DNA of 33,131 nt from Saksenaea vasiformis B4078 (Eukaryota > Mucoromycota > Mucoromycetes > Mucorales > Saksenaeaceae). Position numbers and translations under genes: made by a program. Below the pieces are notes generated by a model. That model saw nothing but the letters and a program-made list of their open reading frames with translations. It searched no databases and was not told where the DNA came from. The stretch spans positions 1 through 33,131 of the forward strand of contig JNDT01001456.1 of NCBI GenBank assembly GCA_000697055.1, read 5' to 3'. Of this stretch, positions 1-14,468 are shown in pieces. The stretch's first letter is position 1. The number at the start of each line of letters is the position of its first letter.

Positions 1-2119
1 ATGGAAGGTTCCCAGAGATGATTCTTTAAAATACCTCCCTTTTAGCTGTGCCTCAGCCTCAGAGGTCAGTTAACGCATTGTCCTGTGGATCTGATCTACG
101 GGTTCGGCTGATTCCTGGTACTGAATCTGTCCGTATAGCTGTCACTCCGGTTTGATAGCCGACATGCGCTTTTTATTAGAACATTCGTTCGACTGGTTTA
201 CATGACACCAGAGAGTAATGTCTAAAGTCGATGTAGTCGTCGGTTCCGGGGGGCGGGAACTGGCGGGCACGGTTCCTGACAGCATTTGTCTGTCAGGGCT
301 GGATGCGTCCATCTGGTTCAGCTGGTGTACGATCCTCTCTCTCCTTGGAGGGTCGGATCCCGGAGGTAGGTTGATCTCACAAACGATCAGCCCATGCATC
401 GGCGGATGCATCTCCATCTCATGGCAATGGGATGATGCCGGCGGATGGGATGACAAGCACAAACGGGAGAGGGGTTTAGTGGAGTATCACTCTACTTTCC
501 CTTCAGCCTTCTCTTCAGCGAAGGCGGCGAACTTGTTGTGGGTTGCGATTTCCCCTCTTCCCCAGAAACAAAAAAAAAGAAACCGACGAACAAGACGAAC
601 AAGAACAGGAATAATAAGGTAAGTAAGAAGAGGAACAAGAAGACGAACAACAGGAATCGGTAAGGAATTGATACATCGTCCGTCTTAGACAGGTAAGTCT
701 TATGCGGGAAAGGTAGTATCATTGGACACCGGTGTCTATGGAGAACATAGGTAGAAGTGAGGCGAAGGGCGCGCGTCAACCTGGAAACAAAGAGGTGGAG
801 GGAGAATTCGGAGCGGGGGAATCGCAATAGTTATTAATCAAGCTTACCGACCTATATTAAAGAGAGAATAAACAGTAAATATCTGCCTAAAACGTGGTTT
901 ACCACTATCTTTCACAAATGCTATTAAAGAGCGTTTTTATAATCGTGAGTAATGTAACACGATACGGAGAAAAAGACAGAACACGGCGTAAGCATGATCT
1001 ATCGCCAAGAGAGACATAGGAAACTTACGCAAATAGATAGCTTTGAAAGCTCTCTGTTGCTCAGTCCACAAGCTTCCTTTTTAAAGACGCTAAGCGCTGT
1101 TTGGAGGGTACGGTAGTCTCGCTGTCGTATCCGACATAGTTACATTACTACACAGTGATTAGAGCAATACGTCAGAACACAACAAAAGGTGCTGAGGGCG
1201 GTTACTTTATTAAAACGCGTCCTGGACATGTCTTATGCCATCTGTCTGTTGCTGAGATACCAGCAGACACAGAATGCATATTAACCAGAATAAACAAAAT
1301 GATCCCGATCTAGTAAAGGATCATCTCAAGATATCTCTAAACTTCTCTATCCTGCTGTTACCCGCAAGCATTTTAATAAAACAATCCTTTTTTTGAGTCT
1401 CGCTTACTTCACGTCGCCGTTACTAGAAATTGGATACAACAAGTGGTACTGGACACATACAATTTGTTTTGATCATGATAGGATAGAAGGGACAATTTGT
1501 TTCAGAAGAAGCAGAGTATTACTGTAGCTCATGCAAGTCCTTGGATGGCAGAGACAAATACAATCCCCGGCACACATACTGTTTATTGAATTCAGAAAAG
1601 CTCGATATACTTAGGAAGCGCTACCAAATGAACAGGCGCATCCGCTGATTATCGTCAAAAGTAACTTCTAAATAAATACGTGTCGATTTGTCGATACCTT
1701 GATTCCTTCAGTAGAATTAAGTCTATTACACGATCAATTAATCATGAATCTTAGTCAATGGAAAATACTTTGACGTCAATTCACCTACCCCTGACCAGCA
1801 TAACCACCAAACAGTACATCAAAAGACGTAAATGATTCTGGATGCGTTTTCCATTAAAAGTACATACAGGGAATGTACAATGAACAGAGCCAAAGAAAAA
1901 AGAAATTCATGCATCCCTTTATACTGTCATTTTTACGCGTTCTGATTGGTATGTTGGGGAACCTATTACAATGGACCAGTGCAATACAGCTTTGATCCAG
2001 ATGTAAAGGTACATGTTTCTCTGCGTAAAGATCTACTGCTCATCACTGCAGGATTGATTTGGTACCAACGCAAAAAAGATATTTAGATGACGAAAATGTG
2101 TGCTTAAAATTCAGTATTA
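1..2119. other. gene-poor left edge with a GC-rich patch
   Basis: No gene can be supported here. Positions about 230-540 are clearly more GC-rich than the rest and are open in both directions (minus 142-462, plus 218-622). Neither translation matches a family I recognise, so the patch may be a remnant of a GC-richer mobile element like the one at 24-25 kb. Positions 565-660 are purine-rich with repeated GACGAACAAGAAC-like motifs. From about 830 to 2119 the DNA is AT-rich, with frequent stops in all frames and no RNA gene that I could see. Confidence 0.4.
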
Positions 2120-2787
2120 TCATGCATAAACAAGTACTTTTTCTTTATCTTGCTCTTCTGAGGGTATCCCATAAGGTGGTGCAATATAAAATGAAACAGG
2201 AATAAAAGCTGTAATCACCAGAGCCCAATGCATCTGATCGAACGGAAAAATTTAGTTTAATTTTGCTATTCTGCCGCAAAACTTACATAGATAAGACTCA
2301 TCACGATCGTACAAATGAGTGACCACTTCGTTTCGTCTTCAAACAACTTTTCGCAATTGTAATAATCACTAGGCGTTGAACCTTGGGGCATCGTAATGTT
2401 ATGACTCGTTACAAGGCTGGTATTAAGTTGTTTCGTTGCTGATGCAATACATCTTGACGTGAAGTCGGATTGGTTCACAACAAATATCACGAAGTTTACA
2501 AACATATCGATAAGTACTGCAATGATACAGAACCATACGGCGTATATCAGAGCCTTTACCCTTGGGAGAGTGGCCTGTAACAATCCCTGTTAGCGAGCAT
2601 TCGCATCGCCTCTTATAGCTCACCATAAATCCGAGAATGAACAATCCTGTAAGCGAGGATAAACCAAGAGCAAGATTAAGTACGCCAAACAAAAGCAAAG
2701 GGACCTTTTCCAAGTACGAGTAGAATGCTAAGAATTATCAGTGGCCAATCCTAATTACCGGTTAAATAACATACGGCTTTCACCCAT
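2120..2787 (-). CDS. small multi-pass membrane protein, unknown function
   Basis: Four exons: 2787-2775, 2727-2624, 2574-2287 and 2233-2120. Introns are 46-53 nt with donors GTATGT, GTGAGC and GTAAGT, and all phases join cleanly, giving about 172 residues. The N-terminus is short (MGESPFYSYLEKV). Hydrophobic segments lie at about residues 13-38 and 47-72. A polar loop with two or three cysteines (about 75-118) follows, then a long hydrophobic stretch (about 120-150) that is split by the last intron. A charged tail follows (PSEEQDKEK). The layout of three or four membrane spans around a Cys-containing loop recalls MARVEL or tetraspan-like fungal proteins, but I see no diagnostic motif and give no function. 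It lies 340 bp downstream of the acyl-CoA dehydrogenase gene, in the same orientation. The start is the first ATG in a frame preceded by a pyrimidine-rich leader. Confidence 0.72.
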
Positions 2788-3127
2788 GAAGGCAAGGACT
2801 GCAAAGTAAAACGAGAACCCCTACAAAATGCCTATTTAATCCAAGCTATACTGAAATAGGCCGTACAGTCCAAATAAGACATGCTAAGGCACTGCCTCTC
2901 TGAATATGGAAACATCCACAACATTTGGATGGCAAGAACCTTGGGCGAGGACCTTCAGGATCTAGTATGCGGAGTGATGTATGTCTCTGCATTATTAACT
3001 ATGGGAGAAAAAGAAGAAACGATAAAACAGCGGATAGTTTTTGACGGCAGACGTGGTCATGACCAGAACTGTAAACAACAAACTTCCAAAATTAGTAGTA
3101 ACCTATTGGTTGTTTATTCATCATTCA

Positions 3128-4961
3128 TTATAAGCGAGCTCCCTCAGGGAATTTTCTCATAGCTTGACGAATACCAAGATCCGCCATGATTTCTTCAGCA
3201 CCACCCAAAATTGCCTTCGATAGAGGTGAGCAAAAATCTCATATTCTTGTTTAGATCATGCTTTCTTACCGAAAATTTATATGTTCTTTGGAGTGTTTCG
3301 ACAAGTCTTCCCATGCCAGACTGGGTAATTGCACGGCCACCAAAGATTTGGCATGCATCGTCTGATACATGGTGAAGCATTCGCGTGGTTCGGTATTTAC
3401 ACAAGGCGATAGGACCAGCCAGATGCTCGGACTGCTCCTTGTAGTTCATATGACACATCTGATACGTAATATTCTCGATCCAGTTATGAACGCTTTCAAC
3501 TTCAGCAACCTGGTAATTATGAAGTGAGATAATGTTTCGTTTTGGTCAATTATACCATTCGGGCAAGTTTGTTACGGATCACAGGCTGATCTATCAGTCG
3601 TTTTCCGAAGACTTTGCGCTGATTTGCCCATTTGAAACATTCTTCAATAGCCAAACGTGCGCCCATGGATGCCCCAGTGAGCATCATCCAACGTTCATGG
3701 TTGAAATTGGATAGCACCACCATAAATCCATGGTTTTCTTTGCCTAGCAAATTTTCTACGGGTACTTTGACCTAAGATTGGCATCGTTAAGTGTCTTTTT
3801 TCCCAAGTGTATATACTACAGATACTGACGTTCTCAAAGGTGATATATGCAGTTCCTGCACTCGAAGAATAAGAGGTCTTGATTTGCTTAGTTTCCACGC
3901 CCTCTCCACGTTCAATTAGCAACATAGAGATACCACCATCCGTGCGAACAGCGACGGAGAAATAATCGGACCAGCGACCTTTATATCCAGCGAAATAAGT
4001 AACAAGATGAGGGTCCTTTCATATTACCATTGGTGATCCATTTTTTTACACCATTAACAATAAAATGCTTGCCATCAGCTGTTTTCTTTGCGGTGGTGCG
4101 AATTCTGGCTACATCGGAACCAGCATAAGGTTCTGTGATGGCAAGACACATGCGTTTCTTGCCGGTCAAGACGTCAGATACAACCTAAAGGTCCTCACTG
4201 AGCATGTATTTCGGCTGGCTATAAAATCAAACCTTTTGCTTCAGTTCCTTGGAGCCGAAATTGAGGACAGTGGGAATCGAAATAACCATGCCTCCTATCA
4301 CGCCATCATCCGTTCCACGTACACCCCAACGAGCCATCTCTTCATGGACAATCATTTCATGGAAGTAGTCGAACTCATCCGCGGTAACTCCACCAGGAAG
4401 TTTAAAATCGCGCAGCCAAGGTCCAGGACCAACGTTAGCAGCAAGCAAACCGGCAGCACCGAGCTTTTGCATGAATTCGTCTGTTGGCTTTTCGCCAGTC
4501 TGTTCAAATAGAAGTGCCTCGGGTGCTAATTCATCCATGATTTTACGGACAGCTGCACGGAAACGGAAATGTGATTCTCTATCACGAAAGACTGTCAGAA
4601 GAGATCAAACAAACGGAGATCCTTACTTGAAATAAGGTGATCTGAAACCCATCCAAGCACTGGGTTCAGCATAAGGCACTTTAGAGAAGGAGCCTATTTC
4701 ACGCGTCTCGATCTTTGGCTGTTCTCCCTCGATAGTACCGATTTTGTAGCGATTATACTTTTTCAAGACTTCTTGACGATGCAAGCCATAAAAATCCTCG
4801 GTGGCATCCTTTCCTGCTAGCTCAAGGATAGGGAAAGCACCACCGGGATGGAGATCGATGAAACGGGACATGTCATAGACGCTCGAATCTATGATGATCC
4901 AAATGTCATCTTCAGTTGCATGGCGACTAACTTCTTCTCGCGTATATATTTTTAAAGTCAT
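3128..4961 (-). CDS. cytochrome b5-acyl-CoA dehydrogenase fusion, PTS1 tail
   Basis: Seven exons: 4961-4627, 4578-4233, 4184-4028, 3978-3830, 3771-3556, 3509-3270 and 3214-3128. They give 509 residues through introns of 46-58 nt. Residues 1-80 are a cytochrome b5 haem domain: HPGG with axial His38, and the second ligand His61 in FYGLHR. From about 108 to the end is a complete acyl-CoA dehydrogenase. It has [11 protein letters not shown] (241-251), then KKWITNG, the FNHERW region, QIFGGRA (the usual QxxGG segment) and ILGGAEEIM near the C-terminus. The enzyme should oxidise an acyl-CoA to the 2,3-enoyl-CoA using FAD, with the b5 domain as a plausible intramolecular electron carrier. The last three residues are ARL, a permitted variant of the PTS1 peroxisomal signal. 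The first intron needs the GATAG acceptor, which restores the family's SPYxxESH junction. Such fusions are known in fungi; the substrate cannot be read from sequence. Confidence 0.93.
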
Positions 4962-5820
4962 TGTAAGAAACGAAGAGAGAGGGGAGTTAGGTACAAGCAA
5001 GATTCACTGAGAACAACAGTATATATACTGGGCGCAGTTTGAACATGATTCGGCCTTAGTCAACAAATTCGAGTTTTTCCTTCGCGGTGCCGCACAAAAA
5101 GGGGTAACAAAAATTTCTAAAAGGAAAGCTGATTACTGTTCGCTCAATGCGCTTTACATTAATCTAAATACAGCATCTCATAGGAAACCTAAGTTGACGC
5201 TAAAGAAGGAGTCCAATACACGGTTATTAGTTATATGAATTCGCAACTTACTTTACTTACTTATTCTGAACGCAATTCGTAACAAGTTCGGAGTTTCGCC
5301 CCGTAACTTAGGCTCATAAGATCAACATGAAGAAGGCACTCTTGATGATCGAGTCCATAATGGTAAAATACACATTGCAAGGACTTACAATAATACAACA
5401 TCAGTCTATGTATTGCGGTAAGATGGTTGATACTGAGATTGACCAGAATGTTGAATGCAAGTTACACAACCACCAACAAGGTTCCGGACAGAGGTCACGC
5501 AGGACAAACAACGGACAGAAGGAGATGGGTAATCTTGCGTAAGTGACGAATTAACTTACCTTCTTCTTTTAGAATCAGAGCCAAAGAAATGAGAAGGATC
5601 AACTTCTCTTTAAATACTCATCTAACCCGTAATCGCCAATCAGACACTGAACTAGCATAATACACTTTGAGCTGACGCAAAAGGATTCGCTTCCTTCCGT
5701 CTGATTCAAGGATGCAGCACATAAAAAGGATACTTCTCAACGTAAAGTTTATTTAGAGCCAATGTCAAATAATTTTAAAAGTGGCGTGGAGTTATATGAG
5801 GATCTTGAATTAAGTTTAGT
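4962..5820. other. intergenic region between two minus-strand genes
   Basis: About 860 bp separate the start of the b5-ACAD gene from the stop of the oxygenase gene. Apart from the TATA motif I see no gene. The short open frame at 5327-5542 has no recognisable domain, and the region shows no strong repeat. Confidence 0.45.
5018..5030 (-). promoter_or_regulatory. TATA-type core promoter of the b5-ACAD gene
   Basis: AGTATATATACTG lies about 60 bp upstream of the ATG at 4961 in otherwise unremarkable sequence. The spacing fits a TATA element with a short leader. This is motif evidence only. Confidence 0.5.
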
Positions 5821-7071
5821 TCAATGCATTACAGGACACTTCGGTAAAAACTTTTCCGGTCCCAACTCTTCGATGCGATAACCACTAGGATAAACTGGCT
5901 CGTATATATGGTATGTCGGAACGTATTTGCCATCTTTGTTAGGATGGAATGGTGTGCGGATGAGAAAGTCCGTGCGAGGAAAGCAGAAATGTCGGATGAA
6001 CTTAGCCCGCAGAGTCAAGAGAGTACGAAAAACCATGTAAGTGAGTTTCGAGGGAGGACTGACACCAAATGCTTCCATATCTTCTTTGTTAAGTAAGCAT
6101 AGAGCAAAGTTGCGTACAGTTGAGTGAAACATCTTAGGAATGCGCTGCAAAATAAGATTGAGAGTGTATTCAGCGCAACGCCAGTTTGTCGGATGGTATT
6201 TTCGGTGCTCTTTTTCGTAAGCCTAACGAGAAGACTAAGCCATCCCGGCCCATGATGCCATCTCCTCCTATTACGCGTATTTACCTCCTTAAACTTCAGG
6301 AGCTCCTCCTTGGTATCCGGCACACCTTCTATCTTCATTCCTAAACCAACGTCATGCCATATACGAAAGAGAGCCTAGCCCCAAGCATTTAGCTCTTTTT
6401 CTTCTTTCAGACGCTACACGTACATTCATTTCACGTATGTCCATCTGTCTCCATTCATACATATTGATCCAACGGATGGGCTCCCATACAAAGAGTGCAA
6501 GTGTAAAAAGATAATCACCATTCAAAATGGGATATTTGCCATGGATTTCGTTCAGACGCGCCAGCGATATTCCTGAGCGACTGAATTGCCGCTCTATTTC
6601 TTCTGGAGAGAGTTCTTCTTTTGTTTGACGTCGTCGGTTTTGAATGCGTGGATAGGGATCAATAATTTCTGATAAGATGAATTCTGTATCTTCGCCTCTT
6701 CGACAAGGTGCATTCTTGAACTCGCCTGTACTGACCAATAGCTTGCTTACGGATGGTAAAGTGAATGTCTTGAATAAGGCAAATTCGAGCGCCTCACGCG
6801 CAAGAGCTGCACACGTTAATAAGGCAGCTACAAGATCAAATCACTTACTTGGGAATTCTCTTCTGAATGTATGGCTGAATATCTCTAGCGCGACATTCTT
6901 ATCTTTCAGAACGATATCTGGGTCCGGGTATTTCTTGCGGATAGCATTGATCCAGCGGAACCGATAGTAACGGACGAGAGAAGTATAGCATACGACACAT
7001 AATGCCAGAATGGCACCGAGGAGCTTCTGGTTATTGTCCAACCAAGGAAGAGAGCTGCGAAGCAAGCTCAT
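5821..7071 (-). CDS. mpaB/DUF2236-type ER-bound oxygenase
   Basis: Four exons: 7071-6849, 6806-6424, 6374-6285 and 6222-5821. Introns are 42, 49 and 62 nt and the product has 365 residues. One hydrophobic segment at about 16-34 followed by basic residues suggests an N-terminal ER anchor. The rest matches the mpaB / rubber-oxygenase catalytic family (formerly DUF2236). It has CRRGEDTEF near 109-117, then RLNEIHGKYPI with the conserved His at about 163. Next come LFTLALFVWEPIRWI, the YEWRQM segment, FRIWHDVGLGM and a C-terminal HPTNWRCAEYTLNL helix. Known members are haem-type oxygenases that cleave isoprenoid chains oxidatively, as MpaB' does in mycophenolic acid biosynthesis. The substrate here is unknown. 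It sits directly upstream of the peroxisomal-type acyl-CoA dehydrogenase and in the same orientation. Confidence 0.85.
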
Positions 7072-7112
7072 GTGATGGATAAAATGGCAAGTAAATGCTC
7101 GCAGAACGTGCG

Positions 7113-7124
7113 CTCTTTATATGA
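7113..7124 (-). promoter_or_regulatory. TATA-type element of the oxygenase gene
   Basis: Read on the minus strand, CATATAAAGAGC lies about 45-50 bp upstream of the ATG at 7071. The same TATAAAGAGC string precedes the SERCA gene at 10144. Confidence 0.45.
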
Positions 7125-7486
7125 TTGCACGTATGCGCACAATCGCTTACCCCTTATATGCTGACTGCCCTGTTGTCAAGTGACCGGTCGTAAGTTGCAA
7201 CGCACTCCCTCTTCTCCTCGGAAACCTTGCCAAAAGCGTTCACCCGACCAATAGCTTGGACTCTAAGATAAAGACAAGAGAAAGAATGATAAGCTCTTCT
7301 ATGTTTCGATGCCGGAAGGAAGAAAAGCATTCGGCTAATACAAGAAGCTATCTCAGGTGCAAGTGTTTATATTCCCGATGTTTGTTAATCTTTCTTGCTT
7401 TGTCCTAAAAACTGCTGATGTCGCACTAGGATAAATATTTAGAATCACGGACTTGTAAGCACGGAATTTTTCTTCTTAAGGGGGTT

Positions 7487-7905
7487 ATGACAGCCCTTAG
7501 CATGTTCGCCACTGAGCAAGCGGTTTTTAAAGATGAAGCAACGCTATTGAATGGAATCCTTGCTCAAGCTGTTGTCCAAGTCACTCAAGCGGTAGTTGGT
7601 GTTCTTCAGCATTTTTTGGACGTTAGGTTTTGAGTTTAAGAATATATGGCCCTTGGTGGGAGTCAATCCAACTTTTGGTGGCGGCCAATGAAAATGTATC
7701 CAATGATAATGACGAGGAAAGCCATGGAGAAAGCGGGAGCAGTGGAGGAGAACAAGCTGATAGCACCTCTGAACATCCCTTTGTGAAGAAGATGATGACT
7801 CTACTGTTACTGAATGGCAATTATAACTTATTACGACGATTTTTCACGTATATACATGCAGCAGAAGTTACAGACGGTCATCGTTCAGAGGAATTTGTTT
7901 CCTAA
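7487..7905 (+). pseudogene. two adjoining short frames, possibly one broken gene
   Basis: An ATG-initiated 48-codon frame (7487-7633) includes an amphipathic stretch, LLNGILAQAVVQVTQAVVGV. It overlaps by a few bases a second frame, one register away (7630-7905), that encodes an acidic, Ser/Gly-rich segment followed by a hydrophobic Leu-rich patch. No intron of normal length joins them. They could be a frameshifted gene relic, or chance. I recognise no domain. Confidence 0.2.
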
Positions 7906-10143
7906 AGGAAAATGAACAGTGACAAGGACTATGATGACGATATGGATCTAAATGGGGCTCGAAATTGACATGAGGTGGCCCGAGACATGGATTTTTACCT
8001 TTTCTTTTCTTTTCTTTTTTAATAGCCTTTTTTTTTGGACCGACCAGCTAACGTAAAAAGCGCTACATCAGAATCTCAAATCTGATACTGATTTATACAA
8101 TGAAATATCCGCAGTATTACTGATAAGATGTAGTTTCTCTGCATCACTCCGAAGTTTACAATTGGATTCTGTCTTGCCTTTATTATTTCCGCCCCCAAGA
8201 TGCGACACGAGTTACTAAACAGAAGACAACTATCTGGCAAAAAGTGCGGATAACAACGATTACAAAAGGTTTATCACCATCCCTGTCGTTCAGAAAATAG
8301 TTTTTTATTTTCAAGAGCAAAACATTGGTGTATCCTATCTTCTTACCTTCTTTCTCATAGCTTCTTCCTCTTCATCCTCGCCTTCCATAGCCTATTCATC
8401 TCCCTTATCCGTGATATAATCCAGTCAGCGTTATTATCCTCTGCCAAGTCATCCTTTGTGATACGTATTCATTATTACAATGTGTCTATTTGTAAATGAC
8501 GCTTGAATCAATTTCACTGAAAAAAAAGGACAAAGCAGGGAACTTCCAGAGCAGAAGTCTACAAGAAGAGTGGTTGCAGTATGCCGTACTGCTTGCATAT
8601 CTCTGGCTACATCCTGTATAGATAAGCATCAAAGAAACAATGTTCTTCGCAGAAATGATGTCAAGTCCAATAAGACCAGTCAGCATACCATAGCGGTTGT
8701 AAATTTTATGAATTGTTAATTACTTCTGACAATACGCAGCCAGAGGCAGGTCTAAGCTGCCTAGATGTCTCGAGCATTTCCCTGTTCTCTTTGTGCTTTC
8801 CGGGGTCACTTTTCCACAGATCCCCAGGACGAATATCAGAAGGTTAGATGGCCACATGTACAAAATGAAGCAAAGACGAACAGATTGCTCCGTGGGATTT
8901 GTTGAAGTCAAAAACAGAAAAGAGCAAGTTGTGTCTGACGTTAAAACGGAAGTGTCGCTAAAGTTAATAGTAAATAGTGATTAGTGCGGAGCATGACTAG
9001 TGAAAAGCTTTTATAATAAACCATGTTGTCAGTTATATAAGAAATGTGATAGGCGCAGTTAAATCTAATCTTTATTTCGAAGAAGAAAAACGATTTCGAC
9101 GACTTACGCGGTATGTCGATTCTACTTAACATCTCAGGATGCCTCAGTCAAATTAAATGAAGCTATGGCACAGCTGGTATGCTTCTGCAAAGAGCGTACT
9201 AGAAAACGAAAGATGATTATATTACAGTTCTCGGGAACAAGGCTATTCTAAACATCCTTACTATCCACTAAACTTATTTTTTCAGCTCTGTTCTCAAATG
9301 TTCCCAATAAGAATGTCAATTGATACAAATGTAAAAAAAAGAAAAAGCATTCAATAGGTAGCACGGTGAAACATTATTCGTTAAACCGAAGTACCTTCCT
9401 TCGTCCGAAACGTCTTGCATAACGCTATTGTGAAAAGTAAAATTTCTGCGGAATCTCAATGATGGTAGACCTGCTGTCAGCGCCAGTTGCAGGGAACTGT
9501 TTGACGACTAACAGATGTAGGGGACATACCAGCGACGCAGAAAAGTACGGCTCTCTAATATCTATTTGACTAAGAGGCAAAAACAGAAATGGTAGTACTG
9601 TATAGCATAGTTTTATCTCTAGCAACAATAAAACAAGCTATCTTAGAAGGGCTTCCAAATTCTGAATTCATAAGCAAAGGTTGTGCAAAGTTCCCCACAC
9701 TAAAAAAACGGGTTTGTATGTAATTAGTAGCACCTTTTCTGCCATTATACTAAAGGTATACTAATTATCGTATTGAGATTTCATCTGCGCGATACCGATT
9801 TCATTGGATTGCAGATACATGCTTCAATCAACGGCAGAAAGGCATTGAATGCCAAGGAAGAATCATCGGCGGCCATACAAAGCCATCAGGGCTGAGTTTT
9901 GGTATGAACAAATCACAATCCACCACACATATCCCCTTGTCATCACTCTACTGACAGTTCTGTTTCCTCTCCTCCTTACCAAATTATCCTCTCAAAAACA
10001 TAACGTATTGTCGTGCATTTGAGACTTAATCCGCTCTGTCCCCGTAATTTATCATTCCGTGAAGTACACACGAAGAAGTGGACGACAGGAGAAACTCTCA
10101 TTTGCGGATTTTCAATTGCTGGTTACAATTGCCACGCATTTTT

Positions 10144-10153
10144 TATAAAGAGC
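10144..10153 (+). promoter_or_regulatory. TATA element of the SERCA gene
   Basis: TATAAAGAGC lies about 55-60 bp upstream of the ATG at 10205, a normal distance for a fungal TATA box with a short leader. Confidence 0.5.
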
Positions 10154-10168
10154 GAAAGAAGAAAAGAT

Positions 10169-10184
10169 TAGACAAATTTGTCTA
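10169..10184. repeat. 16-bp perfect palindrome in the SERCA leader
   Basis: TAGACAAATTTGTCTA is self-complementary over all 16 bases. It lies between the TATA motif and the start codon, ending 20 nt before the ATG. It could be a dimeric regulator site, an RNA hairpin in the leader, or chance. Confidence 0.5.
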
Positions 10185-10204
10185 GCTTAACCTCTTTGCC
10201 TGCG

Positions 10205-13540
<3,336 letters not shown>

Positions 13541-13827
13541 TCTCTACATGATTTTTAGAATATTCTCGTTTAAACCATAAACTCCAATTTGATGTAACGG
13601 GCTTTTTGGACCTTTTTTGACATCCAGATGCTATCTGCAATTTTTTTATGATAATGGATGTTATACTGAAGTGCGTGATGGAAACAAGGCAAAGCACGTA
13701 TATAACTACCTATGATATTTGATTATCACTATCGTAGGTCGTACTAGCGCACGCGATACACGTATGCAATTTTTTATTTCCTGTTCATTGAAAATTCATA
13801 AAGATATCACTACAGGCACTACGGTTA

Positions 13828-14468
13828 TCAAAGTTTAAAGTTACTATAGAAGCGTTGGGTGCCGCTTTTATCAGATTTATACATATAATATTCGTCGAAT
13901 AGGCATCCTTCTTTGGCGAGCTTGGCTTTCTTGTCCGCCACAAACTGACTGTCGCCACGACTGCCCGAGAAACCGCCAATCGACATATCCGCAGCAATGA
14001 CGCGATGACATGGGACAGGTAACGGACAGAAAGGATTCACGCGTAACGCTTGTCCGACAGCACGGGGATGTGATTTTAGGGCATCGCTAATGAGTTTATA
14101 TGTTGAGACATGCCCCTTGGGGATCTAAGCAGTACGGGTTAGTAGCATATACAAATATCCAGATGTCTTCCTTCTTTACCTGTGCACACAAGTCATATAC
14201 GCGAAACTGAAAATCTGTCACTTTTCTTCCTGTTTTCGGGTTGACATATTTCTCTCTTTCTTCTGGTAGTGTAGGGAACGCGATGACAGCTGGAAAACCG
14301 AGTAAGACTCAGTAATCTCGCCACAATGAGTAGAATTTTACCTTCGACATTGTCATCCTTGGCAATGAATGTCTGCTTTGCCTTCTTCAGGGTCTTCTCC
14401 TTTTTGAAATATGGACTTTTTATCACTGCTGTAGCAGTAACTTTGGAACGAGATCGTAACTGCGCCAT
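13828..14468 (-). CDS. MGMT: O6-alkylguanine-DNA alkyltransferase
   Basis: Three exons: 14468-14342, 14289-14180 and 14124-13828. Introns are 52 and 55 nt and the product has 177 residues. It repairs O6-alkylguanine by moving the alkyl group to its own cysteine in a suicide reaction in the nucleus. The active site PCHR is at 117-120 (Cys118), preceded by RAVGQALRVNP, which carries the base-flipping Arg region. FRVYDLCAQIPKGHVSTY is the DNA-binding helix region. The intact PCHR separates it from alkyltransferase-like proteins, where Trp or Ala replaces the Cys. The frame stays open upstream to an ATG at 14582, so a 38-residue N-terminal extension is possible. I chose 14468 because the basic MAQLRSRSK start is closer to usual family length. 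It is convergent with the SERCA gene, 287 bp apart. Confidence 0.93.

Larger units (their letters stand above)
7072..10204. other. 3.1 kb gene-poor gap between divergent genes
   Basis: Only the short frames at 7487-7905 look faintly coding (listed separately). On the minus strand near 8385-8475 a 36-codon frame rich in Lys, Arg and Asp ends in a GTAAGAAG donor-like site, but no partner exon can be found. Positions 8000-8040 are T-rich low-complexity sequence. The rest is AT-rich with stops throughout, and I recognise no tRNA or repeat family. Confidence 0.4.

Noticed and set aside
3532..4511. Plus-strand frames opposite the b5-ACAD gene
   Set aside because: The minus strand carries seven exons with family motifs, so these are antisense shadows.
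5327..5542. 71-codon plus-strand frame between the oxygenase and b5-ACAD genes
   Set aside because: No domain, no conserved pattern and no promoter; length is within chance for this composition.
5940..5985. Hammerhead-like GGATGAG...GAGGAAA string on the plus strand
   Set aside because: It lacks the CTGATGA core and lies antisense to conserved coding sequence of the oxygenase gene.
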